This document shows positions 24,006 through 35,559 of a stretch of 64,000 nt of DNA, one piece after another. The notes beneath the pieces were generated by a model, which saw only the letters and a program-made list of their open reading frames with translations, was not told the origin of the DNA and made no database searches. Source of the DNA: Daucus carota subsp. sativus (Eukaryota; Streptophyta; Magnoliopsida; Apiales; Apiaceae); contig NC_030388.2 in assembly GCF_001625215.2 (NCBI RefSeq), positions 19,962,058 to 20,026,057 on the forward strand, read 5' to 3'. The position numbers and the translations under genes are program-made. The stretch's first letter is position 1, and each line of letters starts with the position of its first letter.

Positions 24006-25175
24006 CTACAGAATTTTGCATATATCTTCGTACTCAATTGCTGGCAGAACCCTTCCACCATACAACCCTTTCTCAATCTGCACCTTTGCACAAAACTCAC
24101 CATACAACCCTTTCTCAATCTGCACCTTTGCACAAAACTCACTTGTATCAACCGCTAATAACTTGGCATTAGATCCACAATATGCACCATTAACAATCCT
24201 CACAATTGCCCCAACTTGGGGTATCACTGTCTCGAGCTCTTCTTGATCCACTCTCAGCAAATGCTTCTTCTCAATCATCTCAATCTCTGCAACATACTTA
24301 TCAATCACTTTACGAACCACACCCTTTTGCTTATAATAACCCTTCTCCGCCAAAGCCTTACTCATAACCTTCACAACGATTCCCTCACATAACCAATAAT
24401 CCTTCCTTCTCCTCCTCTCCTTCGCCTCCTCTTGCTCTCTCATCAATTCACCCAAAGCTCCATCACTACATTCCTCCAATTTCGCGCCCTTACTCTCAAT
24501 TCCATCCTCCTCAATTACCATCACTCTCAAACCCTCCTTTCTCTTCACATTGTCCACATTCTTCGTGATCCTAATCTTAACCTTCCTATTATCACCTCGA
24601 TCCCTTCTCAAAACCTTAAATTGCTCCTCCACTCCAACCTGATCAACCCTCACCTCTTCACAAGCCCTCTCAATCTGCCTCCTCACTCCCCACTCCTCCC
24701 TCTCCTCATCCACCCTAACCCTCTTCCTCCCCGAACCTCGATCAACACAACCAACAAACCACCCCTCCCTCCTCTCCTCAACCCTACACTTCCCGGACCT
24801 CCCCAAATACCTAACAAACTCATGCAACGTACTCCACCTAGTCGCATTCATATGCACGTGGTGTCGATCACTGACTATCTCATTATACACCACATTCGCC
24901 GCAACGCTCCCACCCCTGCACCTCCTCCTCACACACTCCAAGAAGCTAGCCTCAAACTCCTCCGAGAAACTCTCGATAATCCCATTAGGGTTTTGTCCGA
25001 AAAGCTCCATCTGTCTTACGTGACCATCACTTAAACAATGGCACTTGAACCCATTCTCATCTCGAAAACTCTTTCGACACATCTGACAATAGTACTTCAG
25101 TTTCTGAAGCCCTTTGGCTTTCATCCTCTTCAATATTCCCTTTAATTTGATTCTGTTTGATTTTTTGTAACTCAA
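24006..25175 (-). CDS. KIN17: KIN17-like DNA/RNA-binding protein, single exon
   Basis: KIN17 is a nuclear zinc-finger protein linked to DNA repair/replication and RNA processing. The 389-residue frame has IKAKGLQKL-type context (RMKAKGLQKLKYYCQMC), a CX2CX12HX5H zinc finger (Cys30, Cys33, His46, His52), the winged-helix-like region with VVYNE and DRHHVHMNAT, and a basic/acidic middle (RRQIERA). Its C-terminal KOW/SH3-like part has KDYWLCEGIVVKVMSKALAE and ends IEYEDICKIL. The first 17 residues differ from the usual MGKNEFLTPKAIANRI start, and the middle is shorter than in the Arabidopsis protein (about 411 residues by memory). Residues 346-359 are duplicated in tandem as 360-373 (EFCAKVQIEKGLYG twice). 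With no introns and divergent ends it may be a retrocopy or simply the ancestral intronless form. The frame is open, so I keep it as a gene. Confidence 0.88.
   Translation of the reverse strand: MSYKKSNRIKLKGILKRMKAKGLQKLKYYCQMCRKSFRDENGFKCHCLSDGHVRQMELFGQNPNGIIESFSEEFEASFLECVRRRCRGGSVAANVVYNEIVSDRHHVHMNATRWSTLHEFVRYLGRSGKCRVEERREGWFVGCVDRGSGRKRVRVDEEREEWGVRRQIERACEEVRVDQVGVEEQFKVLRRDRGDNRKVKIRITKNVDNVKRKEGLRVMVIEEDGIESKGAKLEECSDGALGELMREQEEAKERRRRKDYWLCEGIVVKVMSKALAEKGYYKQKGVVRKVIDKYVAEIEMIEKKHLLRVDQEELETVIPQVGAIVRIVNGAYCGSNAKLLAVDTSEFCAKVQIEKGLYGEFCAKVQIEKGLYGGRVLPAIEYEDICKIL
24058..24141. repeat. 42-bp in-frame tandem duplication in the KIN17-like gene
   Basis: The unit from CCATACAACCCTTTCTCAAT (24058-24099) is repeated at 24100-24141, identical as far as I can read. 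It adds 14 residues within the C-terminal KOW-like domain without breaking the frame. Confidence 0.95.
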
Positions 25176-25424
25176 AGATAGAACACTATAATATAAGATG
25201 TACTAATGATTATAGTTCTTTTTCCGAAGGGAATTAGGTTCCAGGCCCATCAGGCCGAAATACACAAAATTCTGGATTAAAATATTAAAATCTTATAATT
25301 TGAATATACAATCTTAAATTTTATAATTTGAATTTATTTATTTTTAAATATTATTTGGTATAACTGAAATTTGCACTTCAAAAGATATGATTTTAGGCGT
25401 GTCTGACTTGTTTCTGAAAACAAG

Positions 25425-25679
25425 TACTCCCTCGGTTTCAATTTACATGTTCACTTTTGAAAAAAAAAATTGTTTCAAATTAGTTGTCCACTTCAACTTT
25501 CAATGCAAAATTATATTTCCAAATTCAATTCTACTCCACATATCTCTTATTTATATTTCCTAGATTAACCTCATACCACATATTATGGTCATTTAATGCA
25601 TTCAATTTGTAAACGATCACTTTTCTTAAACTGTGTGATTTTTTGAAAGTAGATATCTAATTTTAAACGAAAGGAGTAT
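25425..25679. mobile_element. Stowaway-like MITE (diverged)
   Basis: Starts TACTCCCTCGGTTTCAATT and ends AAACGAAAGGAGTA, imperfect terminal inverted repeats flanked by TA. About 255 bp, non-coding. Confidence 0.7.
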
Positions 25680-25705
25680 ATCAATATGTGTTTTTTCTTG
25701 AAAAT

Positions 25706-25765
25706 AATAACTCAGTTCGATTAAGAGTTTATCCTCTGTCGTCTCAGGTGCTAGGGTTCGATGAA
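25706..25765 (+). mobile_element. tRNA-derived SINE remnant, plus orientation
   Basis: TAACTCAGTTCGATTAAGAG resembles an RNA polymerase III A box and GGGTTCGATG (about 25754) a B box. TTTATCCTCTGTCGTCTCAG lies between them. The same arrangement occurs on the minus strand at 51285-51368, so both belong to one family. The copy is short and diverged. Confidence 0.5.
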
Positions 25766-26155
25766 TAAGAAATATCGAACGTTTCCTGAATACTTTAACC
25801 ACAAATATAATATGTTATTCTTCGAAAGTGCTTTTATATTAAGAAGCTGTGGTTACTGTTTAGTGATTGAAGCCTGTTGGAACTTGGATCTACACGCTCA
25901 AGTTTTCAGTAGAAAATGCTGCTTACAGTACTGGCCATCATTTTACCAAATAATATCTAAAATAAAAACAGAAAATTTGTAATTTTTCCGTGAACATTTT
26001 ATCAAAAAGTTACAATATACTGATTTATGAAATTTATTTTGAATCTACCATATACTAACTTGGATCAAACTGCCAACAATTTTATAATTTCCGGTGTTGC
26101 CAAATTTTTGGTAGCTTTTTTTTTTTTTTTTTTTTTTGTCACAAGACTTTCACGC

Positions 26156-26683
26156 TAGGGCTGGCAATTTCGGGTTTCGGGTCGGGTTCGGGTCGGGTTC
26201 GGGTCGGGTTGACAGTCGCGGGTCAAAAAATTTACCCAACCCGAACCCGACCCGAAAATTTAATGGGTCAGAATACCCAACCCGAACCCGAGCCGCACTA
26301 CCCGCGGGTAACCCGACCCCGACCCGAAAATTAATATTTATTAATAAAAATATTTTTTAAATAATAAATAAATATTATTTTAATCCAAATAAATTAATTT
26401 TTATTAAATTAAATAATTTTATATTAAATTTAACTAATAAATTTTATAAAAATAATAAAAATAATATAAATATATATAATATTTATATTATATATTAATT
26501 TTCGGGTAATTTCGGGTCAATTTCGGGTAACCCGAATTCAACCCGAAAATGACCCGATTTTTCTGGGTTGATTTTGGGTCAACCCGAATTCGACCCGAAC
26601 CCGAAAACCCCCAACCCGAATTCGTATTTTGCGGGTCGAATTCGTGTCGGGTTGTCGGGTCGGGTCCAATATTGCCACCGCTA
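26156..26683. mobile_element. hAT-type MITE of GGGTCGGGTT motifs, perfect 8-bp target duplication
   Basis: The left end TAGGGCTGGCAATTTCGGGT and right end ATTGCCACCGCTA are imperfect inverted repeats. TTTCACGC flanks it exactly on both sides (26148-26155 and 26684-26691), as for hAT insertions. Subterminal arrays of CGGGTCGGGTT on the left and AACCCGACCCG-type motifs on the right are mutually complementary around an AT-rich core. The several short reading frames here are repeat artefacts. A plausible hAT end organisation is shared with 4005-4642, but with a different motif. Confidence 0.88.
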
Positions 26684-26691
26684 TTTCACGC

Positions 26692-27401
26692 CAGTGAATT
26701 GTATCGAAATACAATACCGAAAGGATCAGAGAACTTCTTTCATACATCAAAACTTTCATCTAATCAAAGGACAAGTCGAAAACCCCCACAAAAATTAGAT
26801 AAAATTTTTGGTAGCTTTAATCAAGACAAAAACGATAGAAAGTCCAAACGAATTCAATCTTAACAAACGGGACTGGACCCTATTTTTAAGGAGCTCGACT
26901 TTGACCATAGAAATTTGTTTTATAAGGTTATTGAGCTTGACTCGAATCGGTACGAAAAATTCACACAGAGAGTTCGAGTTCGGGAAAACTCATCTAGCTT
27001 CGTTTATAACCCTACATACAACAAACAAGAGCATAAGAAAATGGAGACGCCATTAATTTGCAAGTAACAGAACACACCAGCCAAAAATGAAAAATCAATG
27101 TCTCTAAAATAGTAGTATTAAAACGACAATGGCCAGAAAACATTATATGAGGAAGCAAGCACTATACAATTTTTTTATGTTTCACATCTACATATCCTTT
27201 AGCTAAACAATCAACTATGCTGCAACCAAAATACATTTAATACAGTGAATAACTCGGGATTCTTTAAGGTGGCTATCCTTGCAGATGCTGCAAACAAGAT
27301 ATACGAATTACAAAGGCCACAAGCTGGTTTGGCCACTCTATGGGTTCTTCAAATCAGCTTCCCTAAGTATTGTTCATAGGTTACAGAGATGATCAAGCAG
27401 T
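26692..27401. other. Spacer and 3' UTR region of the CDP-DAG synthase gene
   Basis: No gene recognised. The part next to 27402 is the 3' UTR of the minus-strand CDP-DAG synthase gene, its end not determined. Confidence 0.45.
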
Positions 27402-30400
27402 TCAGGATCCTCCAAATTGGCTCTCCTGGATGATCTGCGCGAGCTTTGTGAATAAAGCCCGCTGCTCCTCGAAGCTCAGGTTCATCAATATCTATACCAT
27501 AGGAAGCCAGCTCAGTACCCAAATCCACTGGTGCTATAAAATTAACATAAAGAAAATATGATATATGTGCTGAGGGTAAGAAAGGGTTACGATACTCCTC
27601 CCTGCCTTACCTGGTCCAGAATCATCTCAACTGATACACTCTGAGGCGTAACAAATGACTGATGGTATATGTATGCGAACACAGCCATCACCATCTGCAA
27701 GAGTGTTCAAGTAGTTTTAACATCTAACTGACCAACAGTACATTCAAATCGATTTGTACTTCACAAATAGACATATGAAGACAAGAACCATTGAGCAAAA
27801 AGACTTGTACAATGTTTTAGAATATCAAACCATTTAAAAACATCTTAAAATTTGAGAATTGGAGATCGGCATAGGAAGTGCATAAGAAAGTGATATAGAG
27901 CAGATGAGGACAGTTATGAATATACAGTAGTTAGGATATTTGCCTTTTTTAGCCAGAGAAGGCAACGGAGTATTATAGGCTACTCATCATAAGCCTAAAA
28001 GACTAGAGAATAGTTTACTAGTCTCCTCATTAACAGGTGCCACTTTCAATACAGATCCAACAAAGTAAAAAATTTGTGATTTAATTTTCTGTTATAAAGC
28101 ATAAAAAGCCACCTAAAACATCTTGAGACATACTTTTGTTTATACAAAGGTGCAGGGAAATTACTTAGGCTCGGACAAATTTTGCCCCGGCTGCTATTAA
28201 ACTTTAGAGATGTATAAACTGCAGTGGTAATTTTTTCCAGGTATTTTGTTAATAAAAAAGCTTACCTGACAATCCATTCTATCAGTCATTCCACCATGGC
28301 CAGGAATACTATCACCAAAATCCTGCAGCAAAAACCAAAAGCAAAGCTAAGCAATTGCATAATATTATCTACATAATTTGGATTTTTTAGGAGACAAAGA
28401 ACCTTAATCTTAAAAGCTCTTTTGAACCCACTAGCAAAAAATCCTCCAAAAGGTGCAATTATCGATGCAAAAAGACCGAGCCACAATGCATGCCATTGTA
28501 CAGGTAAAACTTGAATTTCTTTCCAAGGGAACTGCAGAAGAAAATGTAAAATATAGTTGATTTAACCTTTACATAGTTACACACACAACAGTTATATACT
28601 AAAATATAAAAGCCTTTACAAATTTTATTTTATTTTGGCTATGGTAGGCTATGGAAACCACACTGGCGTTGCTCATTGACAGATTGAACTTCTGACACTC
28701 AATTAAAGGCATACAGATAGTTTCAGTACCCCTTTGGTACTTAAATCCTAACGCCTTTACAATAAAGTGTGGCTATGGTAGGCCAAGGAAACTACAATGT
28801 CAGTGAACTCAATCAAAGGCATAGAGATAGTGTCAGTACCCTTTTGACGGGCGACGATTCAAAAAGCTGATCGAGGGCCTAATTGAATTGTTACTCGTAT
28901 TGTATAAATCAAATTATCTTTACTACTTGAAACATTAACACCTGCTTTTTTTCTGTAACATAAAAGGGTGGCATGTTTATGAAAGCTCCATAGTAGACAC
29001 ATTTGCAAACTTTCACGTTGACACGTTATGACAATATTACAAAATTAGTAGGATGAGGGAGCACACATCATATATAGCGGGATCCAACACTAGTATGTGG
29101 ATTTTCCAGACCAGTGATGATACAGTGGATAATATTCAATAAAACATGTACAAGCTATTATCAAATTAGGTTCTGACATAAGAGTTGCCAAGCAGCCTGA
29201 ACTATAAAACCAGAAACTAGTATACGAAGATAATAAGGTAACCTGAGGCCAGAAATTAGTATACGAAGTAGGTAAGGTAACCTGAGGCTACTGGAATTGA
29301 TGGTATGCTAGCTAGCCAAGTACTACAATCACTAGTGGTATTGCTTCTACTGAGATGCTTTAATTCATCAGGGAGGTGCGTAAGTTTCAGAGGGAGATGG
29401 CAAATTCTGAGGACAAGATTCATCACTAAGTAAACCACCAAAATTAGGTACCTGTGAACAATACATATTTTGTATTCTTAACAATGTATGCTATATACAT
29501 GTTGCATACAAGGTTTTTACAGCTATTACAATGCATAACTACCACAAGAACTTGCATCTGTTGACTGAAGATTCATCAGTAAACCTTCTTATATACAGGA
29601 ATGTTCTAAGTATTTTTACAATTAACAACTCATTTTTGACATGCCAATACGCAGAACATAGCTATCAAGAAGCTATAGAAAAATTACGTAAACAGGTGCA
29701 TGAGCATCTCATTAAACATTTACTCACCCAATCAGGAAACCATCCGGGTACAGCAAAATATTCTGGCTTAAACAAAGGACCTGGATCACAATGAAGCCAA
29801 CCAGTTGATAAATCCTGCCCGTATTGTCAGGTTAGTACGATTTCTTAATATATCTTATATAAACTATAATGATAATTTTCTTTAAAAAAAACCCCACCTT
29901 CCTAGGACATGTGAGCCACTGAGATTGACCCAAAACATTAGCGAGCTGCATACATAAAAGAGCATAATTTAGCACTCAAGCATTATAAGCAAAGAAAATT
30001 ATACCTACGAAGTATAGCAAACTTCTACTTCACACATTTAGAGTGATTTCTGCAGGTGCCTTAAATAATCATGTCACACCGTAGACATGTAAACGAAAGT
30101 TCTATTCTCTTCTGTAACATATTAAAGGCTATATAACTTTAAAAAGGACTCAAAAAACCTGACAGAATTGCATATACAAACTAGTAATAATAAAGTTACC
30201 ATGCTAAAGTGCGATGCCTTGGTTTTCTAGGTGATGTAAACACAAATTTGACCTTCATTCTCACCATACTCTTCATAATCAAACAATATCTAGTTTTCAA
30301 ATCTTATAAGCAAACAAACTTTGTGAACAGTGTTTTACCCCAAGTCCCCAACTATAAGACGCCACTTATATTAAAAAATGTCAGTATCTTACACCTAATA

Positions 30401-33400
30401 ATGTGAATTCCTTAGTGACGTATATAGATAGCCATACAGAGTATAGAGGGGCCAATCATGGCACTTCAACAACTATTATATAAATAATACTCCCTCCGTC
30501 CCGGTTTTCTAGTCCTTTCCTATTTCTTTTGTCCCAAAAACTTGTCCACATTAACCTAATATGGTAAACTATATGTTAAATTTGTTAATTTTTCTAAAAA
30601 ACAATTCAAAATTTTGGTAACATATATCTTATTCATTACTCCCTCTGTCCCTTTCATTTCTTAACATTTCTTTTTCACTGCTTGACACGCACTTTAATGC
30701 GCTTATAAAACATAGTTCTGCAACTTTTTTCTAAAATTATCTTTTTCTGAATAAAAATTTAGACACTAAACTTTTATTCATAAAAAGAAAATTTAGAAAA
30801 AAAGTTATAGAATTATGTTTTTTAGGCGCATTAAAGTGCGTGCCACGCCCCCGTCCCCCAATGTTAAGAATTGAGAGGGACGGAGGGAGTATAATCGATT
30901 AAAAAGGTGGATTTTGACAGCGGGACAAGAAAAACTGGACGAAGGGTATACAAAGTCAAAGTCAGTAGCGTGCATACACACTTAACTTCTTTCAGACTCA
31001 AATTAAATCAGTGGTTAATATATATAAAAAATTAATAAGAACAACCGCCTGTTTTGAAAATAGATGATAAAAAATATAATTCACTAGCTCACCACAAATG
31101 CAGAAATTATTGTTGTAACTGATGCTCCAATGAAACCTTCCCATGTCTTCTTTGGAGATAATTTGATCAAAGGGGTTTTGCCAAAGAAGAATCCAAAAAC
31201 ATAAGCAGCAATATCATTGATTACAATAAGTGATGCTGGAAGAAGAAACCTGCATGATATTGAATCTGTTTGAAGTTCTAGTTTGTGTATCTCAATTGCA
31301 TATACTCATAAATTCACTGAAAAATAAAATATTATACTATTGCATGGTCAATTTATGACCAATATTTAGTAAATGAGTTGAAATATTGAATACAATTCAA
31401 TAAAATTGCACACAAATCCCTATAAGAATGTTGATTACAATTAGAAGTATGGAGACTGAAGGACCCATAGAAGGTCATATGCATCTTAACTGGTCACTTG
31501 TCAGTTAAAATATCCTGGAGAAAACCACGGTAGCAATTATCTACACAAGAGGGTGAGAAGAAAGAAAATAAAAAGGTAGGAATCTAGAGAATGATAGGCG
31601 GGAAGAGGGGGGGGGGGGGGGGGGGGGCGTCATCTACTCCCGAAATATTAATGCTTAACGGATATGTTTGAGTTACTAAAATTATATACATGATAGACAG
31701 AGTAATGTTAAAACCTTACAGCAACAGAAACATATCAATATCCATAATTTATTTAAATTGACGAGCGAATACAAAAACTTATATAATAAGATATGTAAAC
31801 AACAATTTGAAAAGATTAAGGCGATTGAATAGCATAGGAAGAAGCTAACAAGATAACAAGCACAGATACTTAAATGTGAAATATGTAACTCGTAATACCA
31901 GAAAATCCCCTCAAATATGTTGGCTACAGTGAAAGAGGATTGTGTAAACACCACAATGAGAATCATATGTGTCCATGCATATTGACCAAACTGATACTTG
32001 TACATCTTCTTCTTGAGAGTAAGGATGAACCACATAAAACCTGATGCCAATAGGAAAGGATAGAAGATGTGGTCACTAATATGAACGTAAAATATATGCG
32101 CAAGGAAGTGCACAGATAATTTATGAAGTTAACAAGAAGAAAAATCTTAGCACATGATAAACTTCAACTAAAGTCGAACTGATATGTAGATATTACATTT
32201 AAGCAAGAAACACAAAAAAATTGTTGCTATCAGCATTTTCTAAAACATTTCAAGATCAAGGGAAAAGATACCAACCTGCAATATACAAGAAGTAACAAGT
32301 GACCATATGATATTTGTTTAATCTACCCACAATTTGATACAAAAACTTGTCTGAGGTAACAGTATTAACAAGTCGTTGACTGAGAATGCGGCCATAGACA
32401 AACAACATAGCAGTGAAGAAAAAGTGCCTGCAAAAGAGTAGCAGTAATTTAAGAAACAAGACCGACCTTCAACATAACAAGATTTAGCAGCACTCTAAAA
32501 TGGATAAACAATTTGAATACATTAAACTTCATTCATAAACCAACACCTACTAGTGTCAATGGGCAAAATGATTCAGAAAATGCAAATATGTACTGCTCAT
32601 TGAAAATAGAAAAAGATGTTGCATCTGTTTGACTCTGATATCTACAGCAAGCTCACATAGCCACATAGCCACCCAAGCTCATGGAATTTCTTAAGAACAG
32701 AAGCATCATTTACTTTGTGACATGATCAAACGAAGATTACTAAACAAACCAAGAAATATTGCTATACACAGGCAAAGGTATATGCTTACCAATTTAATTG
32801 TCTAAATCCAGGAAGATGACTATCTTCATGTGTTTTCCTTAAAAGACTGAACAACTCTTTAGCCATGAAAATTTGGATGATGACAACCATAGCCCAAATA
32901 TAGAGATGGCCCATGTATATTATGAAGATGAAGCCCCCAATCATCCATACGGTTGAATATGTGCGCACTAACATTGACTTGTACTTATTTTTATCACCGA
33001 CCAGAAGGTGAGTTCCATTTGTTTTGCCATCATCTGGAGGAACCTGGCATCCGCAACGACAAGGGCATAGTGTCAAAGACATTGGACAAATCAAAGAATA
33101 TAAATAAATTAATTTTAGGACTTTTAGGATTCTTATTTAGCTATTAGCACTTAGCAGAACAACTTAAAAGGATACGGCCAATATTTAATATAAGAAATTG
33201 CTAATGGTTTCTTCTAGGATTCAACTTAAAAAAGATAAGGAAAAAATTGATCTATATTGTAATATTATTATTATACCATGTAAGATCATGATTACAAGTT
33301 TAGGTTCCTTCTTGACAGATTCCTGAAGAGCAGATATAGGGACATAATCTCTAACCATTACCTTTAGAATTAAGTGTGTCCAATGTAGACTTATAATTTC

Positions 33401-35559
33401 TAGATTAAACACTGGTCAGACTGTAATATATACTCCCTCCGTCCCATTTTATGTGACCTCATTTCCTTTTTGGGATGTCCCAAAAAGAATGAACCTAGAA
33501 TACTTACTATTTTTGAACACTACTTTTCACTATTACACCCACTAACTCTATATTTTATACTCTCTTATTATTAAATAAACACTATTACACCCACTATTTT
33601 TCTCCACTATCTCAAATCTATTATTAAATATTGATAGGTCCCACCACTTTACCCAATTTTCAACTACATTTACTACCTTTTTCTTAATCTCCGTGAAAGT
33701 CAAACCCGTTCACATAAAATGGGACGGAGGTAGTATGATCTTAATGGACACTTACAATGTGATATCTGCAGTCTCTGTAGGGGCCGTTTGGCTTAGCTTA
33801 GAAGATGTTACTTATTTCTAATAAGTAAGATGTTACTTATTAGCGAAAAGTTACTTTATAATTAACTGTTTTAACAAATTTATTGGTATTTACAACTTAT
33901 TAGGTATAAACTAGTAATATAAAAATAAAGAGTTTCCAAATTAACTTTTAAAGCGATTAAATACATTTTTATAAAGTCAAATTTCTAAAATTGAAATAAG
34001 TTTGTGAAAAAAGCTAATATTTTCAACTTCTTATATTCTAACGTATACATCAGAACTTAACTTATAAGTTTTAAGTTTATTAATGTTGAGAATAATTCAA
34101 AGTCATTTGAATATTTTTTAATTTTTGTTTATTAGTTTGCTAGCTCATATTTTTTTGGTAACAGGATAGAGTTCGAGTTCTGCTAAATCTTAGCCAATAA
34201 GTTTGTGTGTTGCCTATGTAAAGCTATTTCCTATATGTTTCATATTATTATGCAGAATGAATAAGTAATCTTGTTTAGTACTCTACTTTCTGCATCACAT
34301 ATATTTTACAAAAAAATCAACATTGTATCAGAGCTACATCCATTCTAGGAAACCGGGCGTTACTAATGCTCTGCCATGTGTAAAAAATTAAAAAATAAAG
34401 CTAGTTCCACTGGTGCTGATAATACCAGACTTCGGAGGTTCCCAGGATGGTAATCAAGAGGCAGAGGCAGAATACGATGTAGGTACAAATGCATATGAAA
34501 GTTACAGGCAACAGGTTGATGCAGACTGTGATGAGCAAGAAAGCATGTGGAGATAAGTGCTCCAAATCTAGAAATAAAATATCCTAAGAACTTGTAAGAC
34601 TGGTGAGAAGTGCATAAACATATGAAATTGGTGATATGTGCACCTAGAAGAAATTGGTGGAGAGAAGTGCTCGTAATTTGTGAAGAAAGTGCTTCAACAA
34701 AATGGTGAAGATGAGAAGTACATCATCTTCAAACAAATTTAGAACTTTGAATTAAGAGGGAATGTTGAGAATAAATCAAAGTTATTTGAATAATTTTGAA
34801 TTTTTATTTAATAGTTTGTTAGCTCCTATTTTTTTGGGCAATAGGATAGAGTTTGAGATTTGCTAAATCTTAGCCAATTAGTTTGTGTATTGCCTATATA
34901 AGACTATGTCCTGTATTTCATATTATTATGCAGAAGGAATAAGTAATCTTGTTTATTACTCTACTTCAGCATCACATATATTTTTACAAAAAAATCAACA
35001 ATCACACAAACAGTACATATAAGCTGATTCTGGCTTATAAGTCAGAGGCTGGGCTAAAGAAGCCCAGCCAAACACACATGTAATCAGTGTCATTCTCATT
35101 GATTCATACCAGTGAGCAGCTCAGAGATCATCACTCATCTCTTACGACTGCGTTAGAGTAGTCATGGCTTTAAGCCAGATTTGAGGCATATAGAGACATA
35201 CTAGAAATATTTTAAACTTCACCTGACGAGATCATTTCTAAGTTTTCTCTTGTAAATATGTGCTAAAGTAATAAGAAGTTTATTCAAATTTTCTCATGCC
35301 TTCTTTATAAATATAACATTTAAGGAAGTATGACTAGTTTTATTGATTAACCATTTAAATTTTTCTTAAGCATATATACTAAAATGCAACACATTACCAT
35401 CTTACCTCTTGTTATAGCTCTGAATAGAGAATTGTAGATAATAATATCAATTAAAAGGTAAATATTTTATCAGCAACATATTACCTCATTTGAACCTCTA
35501 CGCCGCCGCAGTCGTGCAGTGGGTGTTGCAGGCGCACTGCTACTAGTATCTTTATGCAT
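27402..35559 (-). CDS. CDS1: CDP-diacylglycerol synthase (phosphatidate cytidylyltransferase)
   Basis: Makes CDP-diacylglycerol from phosphatidate and CTP for phosphatidylinositol and phosphatidylglycerol synthesis, in the ER membrane. Eleven coding exons (minus): 35559-35485, 33043-32790, 32427-32276, 32040-31899, 31249-31093, 29945-29898, 29814-29728, 28531-28403, 28322-28266, 27694-27611, 27491-27402. All junctions keep phase and use GT-AG, giving 424 residues, close to Arabidopsis CDS1. Hydrophobic membrane segments include [20 protein letters not shown] and [33 protein letters not shown] and the family signature [22 protein letters not shown] (about 339-365) carry the catalytic acidic residues. 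The tail is [14 protein letters not shown]. The start ATG begins an Arg-rich leader ([11 protein letters not shown]). Introns contain several MITEs. Confidence 0.95.
28637..28856. repeat. Diverged direct duplication in a CDS1 intron
   Basis: TGGCTATGGTAGGCTATGGA (about 28637) with the following 100 bases recurs from about 28771, sharing AAAGGCATA.AGATAGT and TCAGTACCCTTTTG-like ends. Non-coding. Confidence 0.6.
29214..29290. repeat. Short tandem duplication in a CDS1 intron
   Basis: The block AGTATACGAAG...AAGGTAACCTGAGGC occurs twice in direct repeat with a period of about 38 bases and small changes. Confidence 0.7.
30488..30950. mobile_element. Stowaway-like MITE interrupted by another Stowaway-like MITE
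   Basis: The outer element begins TACTCCCTCCGTCCCGGTTT and ends AACTGGACGAAGGGTATA, matching inverted repeats. It is split by the element at 30637-30891. Lies in a CDS1 intron. Confidence 0.75.
30637..30891. mobile_element. Inner Stowaway-like MITE with long palindromic arms
   Basis: Starts TACTCCCTCTGTCCC and ends GGGACGGAGGGAGTA with TA flanks. Arms contain GCACTTTAATGCGC on the left and GCGCATTAAAGTGC on the right, so a near full-length hairpin is possible. Close relatives are at 41813-42039 and 42923-43177. Confidence 0.85.
31607..31627. repeat. Poly(G) run in a CDS1 intron
   Basis: Twenty-one consecutive G residues in AT-rich intron DNA. On the transcript this is poly(C). G-quadruplex formation on the genomic plus strand is possible, and run length is prone to sequencing error. 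Confidence 0.9.
33431..33735. mobile_element. Stowaway-like MITE
   Basis: Starts TACTCCCTCCGTCCCATTTT and ends AAAATGGGACGGAGGTAGTA. The ends are nearly perfect inverted repeats flanked by TA. Lies in CDS1 intron 1 of the coding region. Confidence 0.88.
33780..35075. mobile_element. hAT-like MITE disrupted by a miniature LTR element
   Basis: The left part begins GGGGCCGTTTGGCTTAGCTT and the right end is GGCTTATAAGTCAGAGGC ... AGCCCAGCCAAACAC, which form imperfect inverted repeats. The same family recurs at 50420-51109 and 60121-60366. The LTR element at 34084-35000 sits inside it. Confidence 0.6.
34084..35000 (+). mobile_element. TRIM-like miniature LTR retrotransposon
   Basis: Two direct LTRs, 34084-34322 and 34763-35000, start TGTTGAGAATAA and end AAAATCAACA (TG...CA with TGTTGA/TCAACA ends). 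They are very similar, with scattered differences. Just inside the left LTR, TGTATCAGAGCTAC resembles the tRNA-Met primer-binding site, and AATTAAGAGGGAA precedes the right LTR as a polypurine tract. The 440-bp interior encodes no gag or pol, so movement would need an autonomous partner. Expected 5-bp target duplication is not evident (ATTAA on the left, ATCAC on the right), perhaps through decay or recombination. Confidence 0.85.

Noticed and set aside
24432-25034. 200-residue plus-strand open frame
   Set aside because: It is antisense to the KIN17-like gene, and its Pro/Leu/His-rich composition is what the opposite strand of that coding sequence would produce.
26136-26863. Overlapping ORFs in several frames
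   Set aside because: Products of CGGGTCGGGTT arrays in the MITE at 26156-26683; all frames stay open because of the repeat composition.
31682-32113. 143-residue minus-strand ORF
   Set aside because: Contains CDS1 exon 4 (32040-31899) read through into introns on both sides; not a separate gene.
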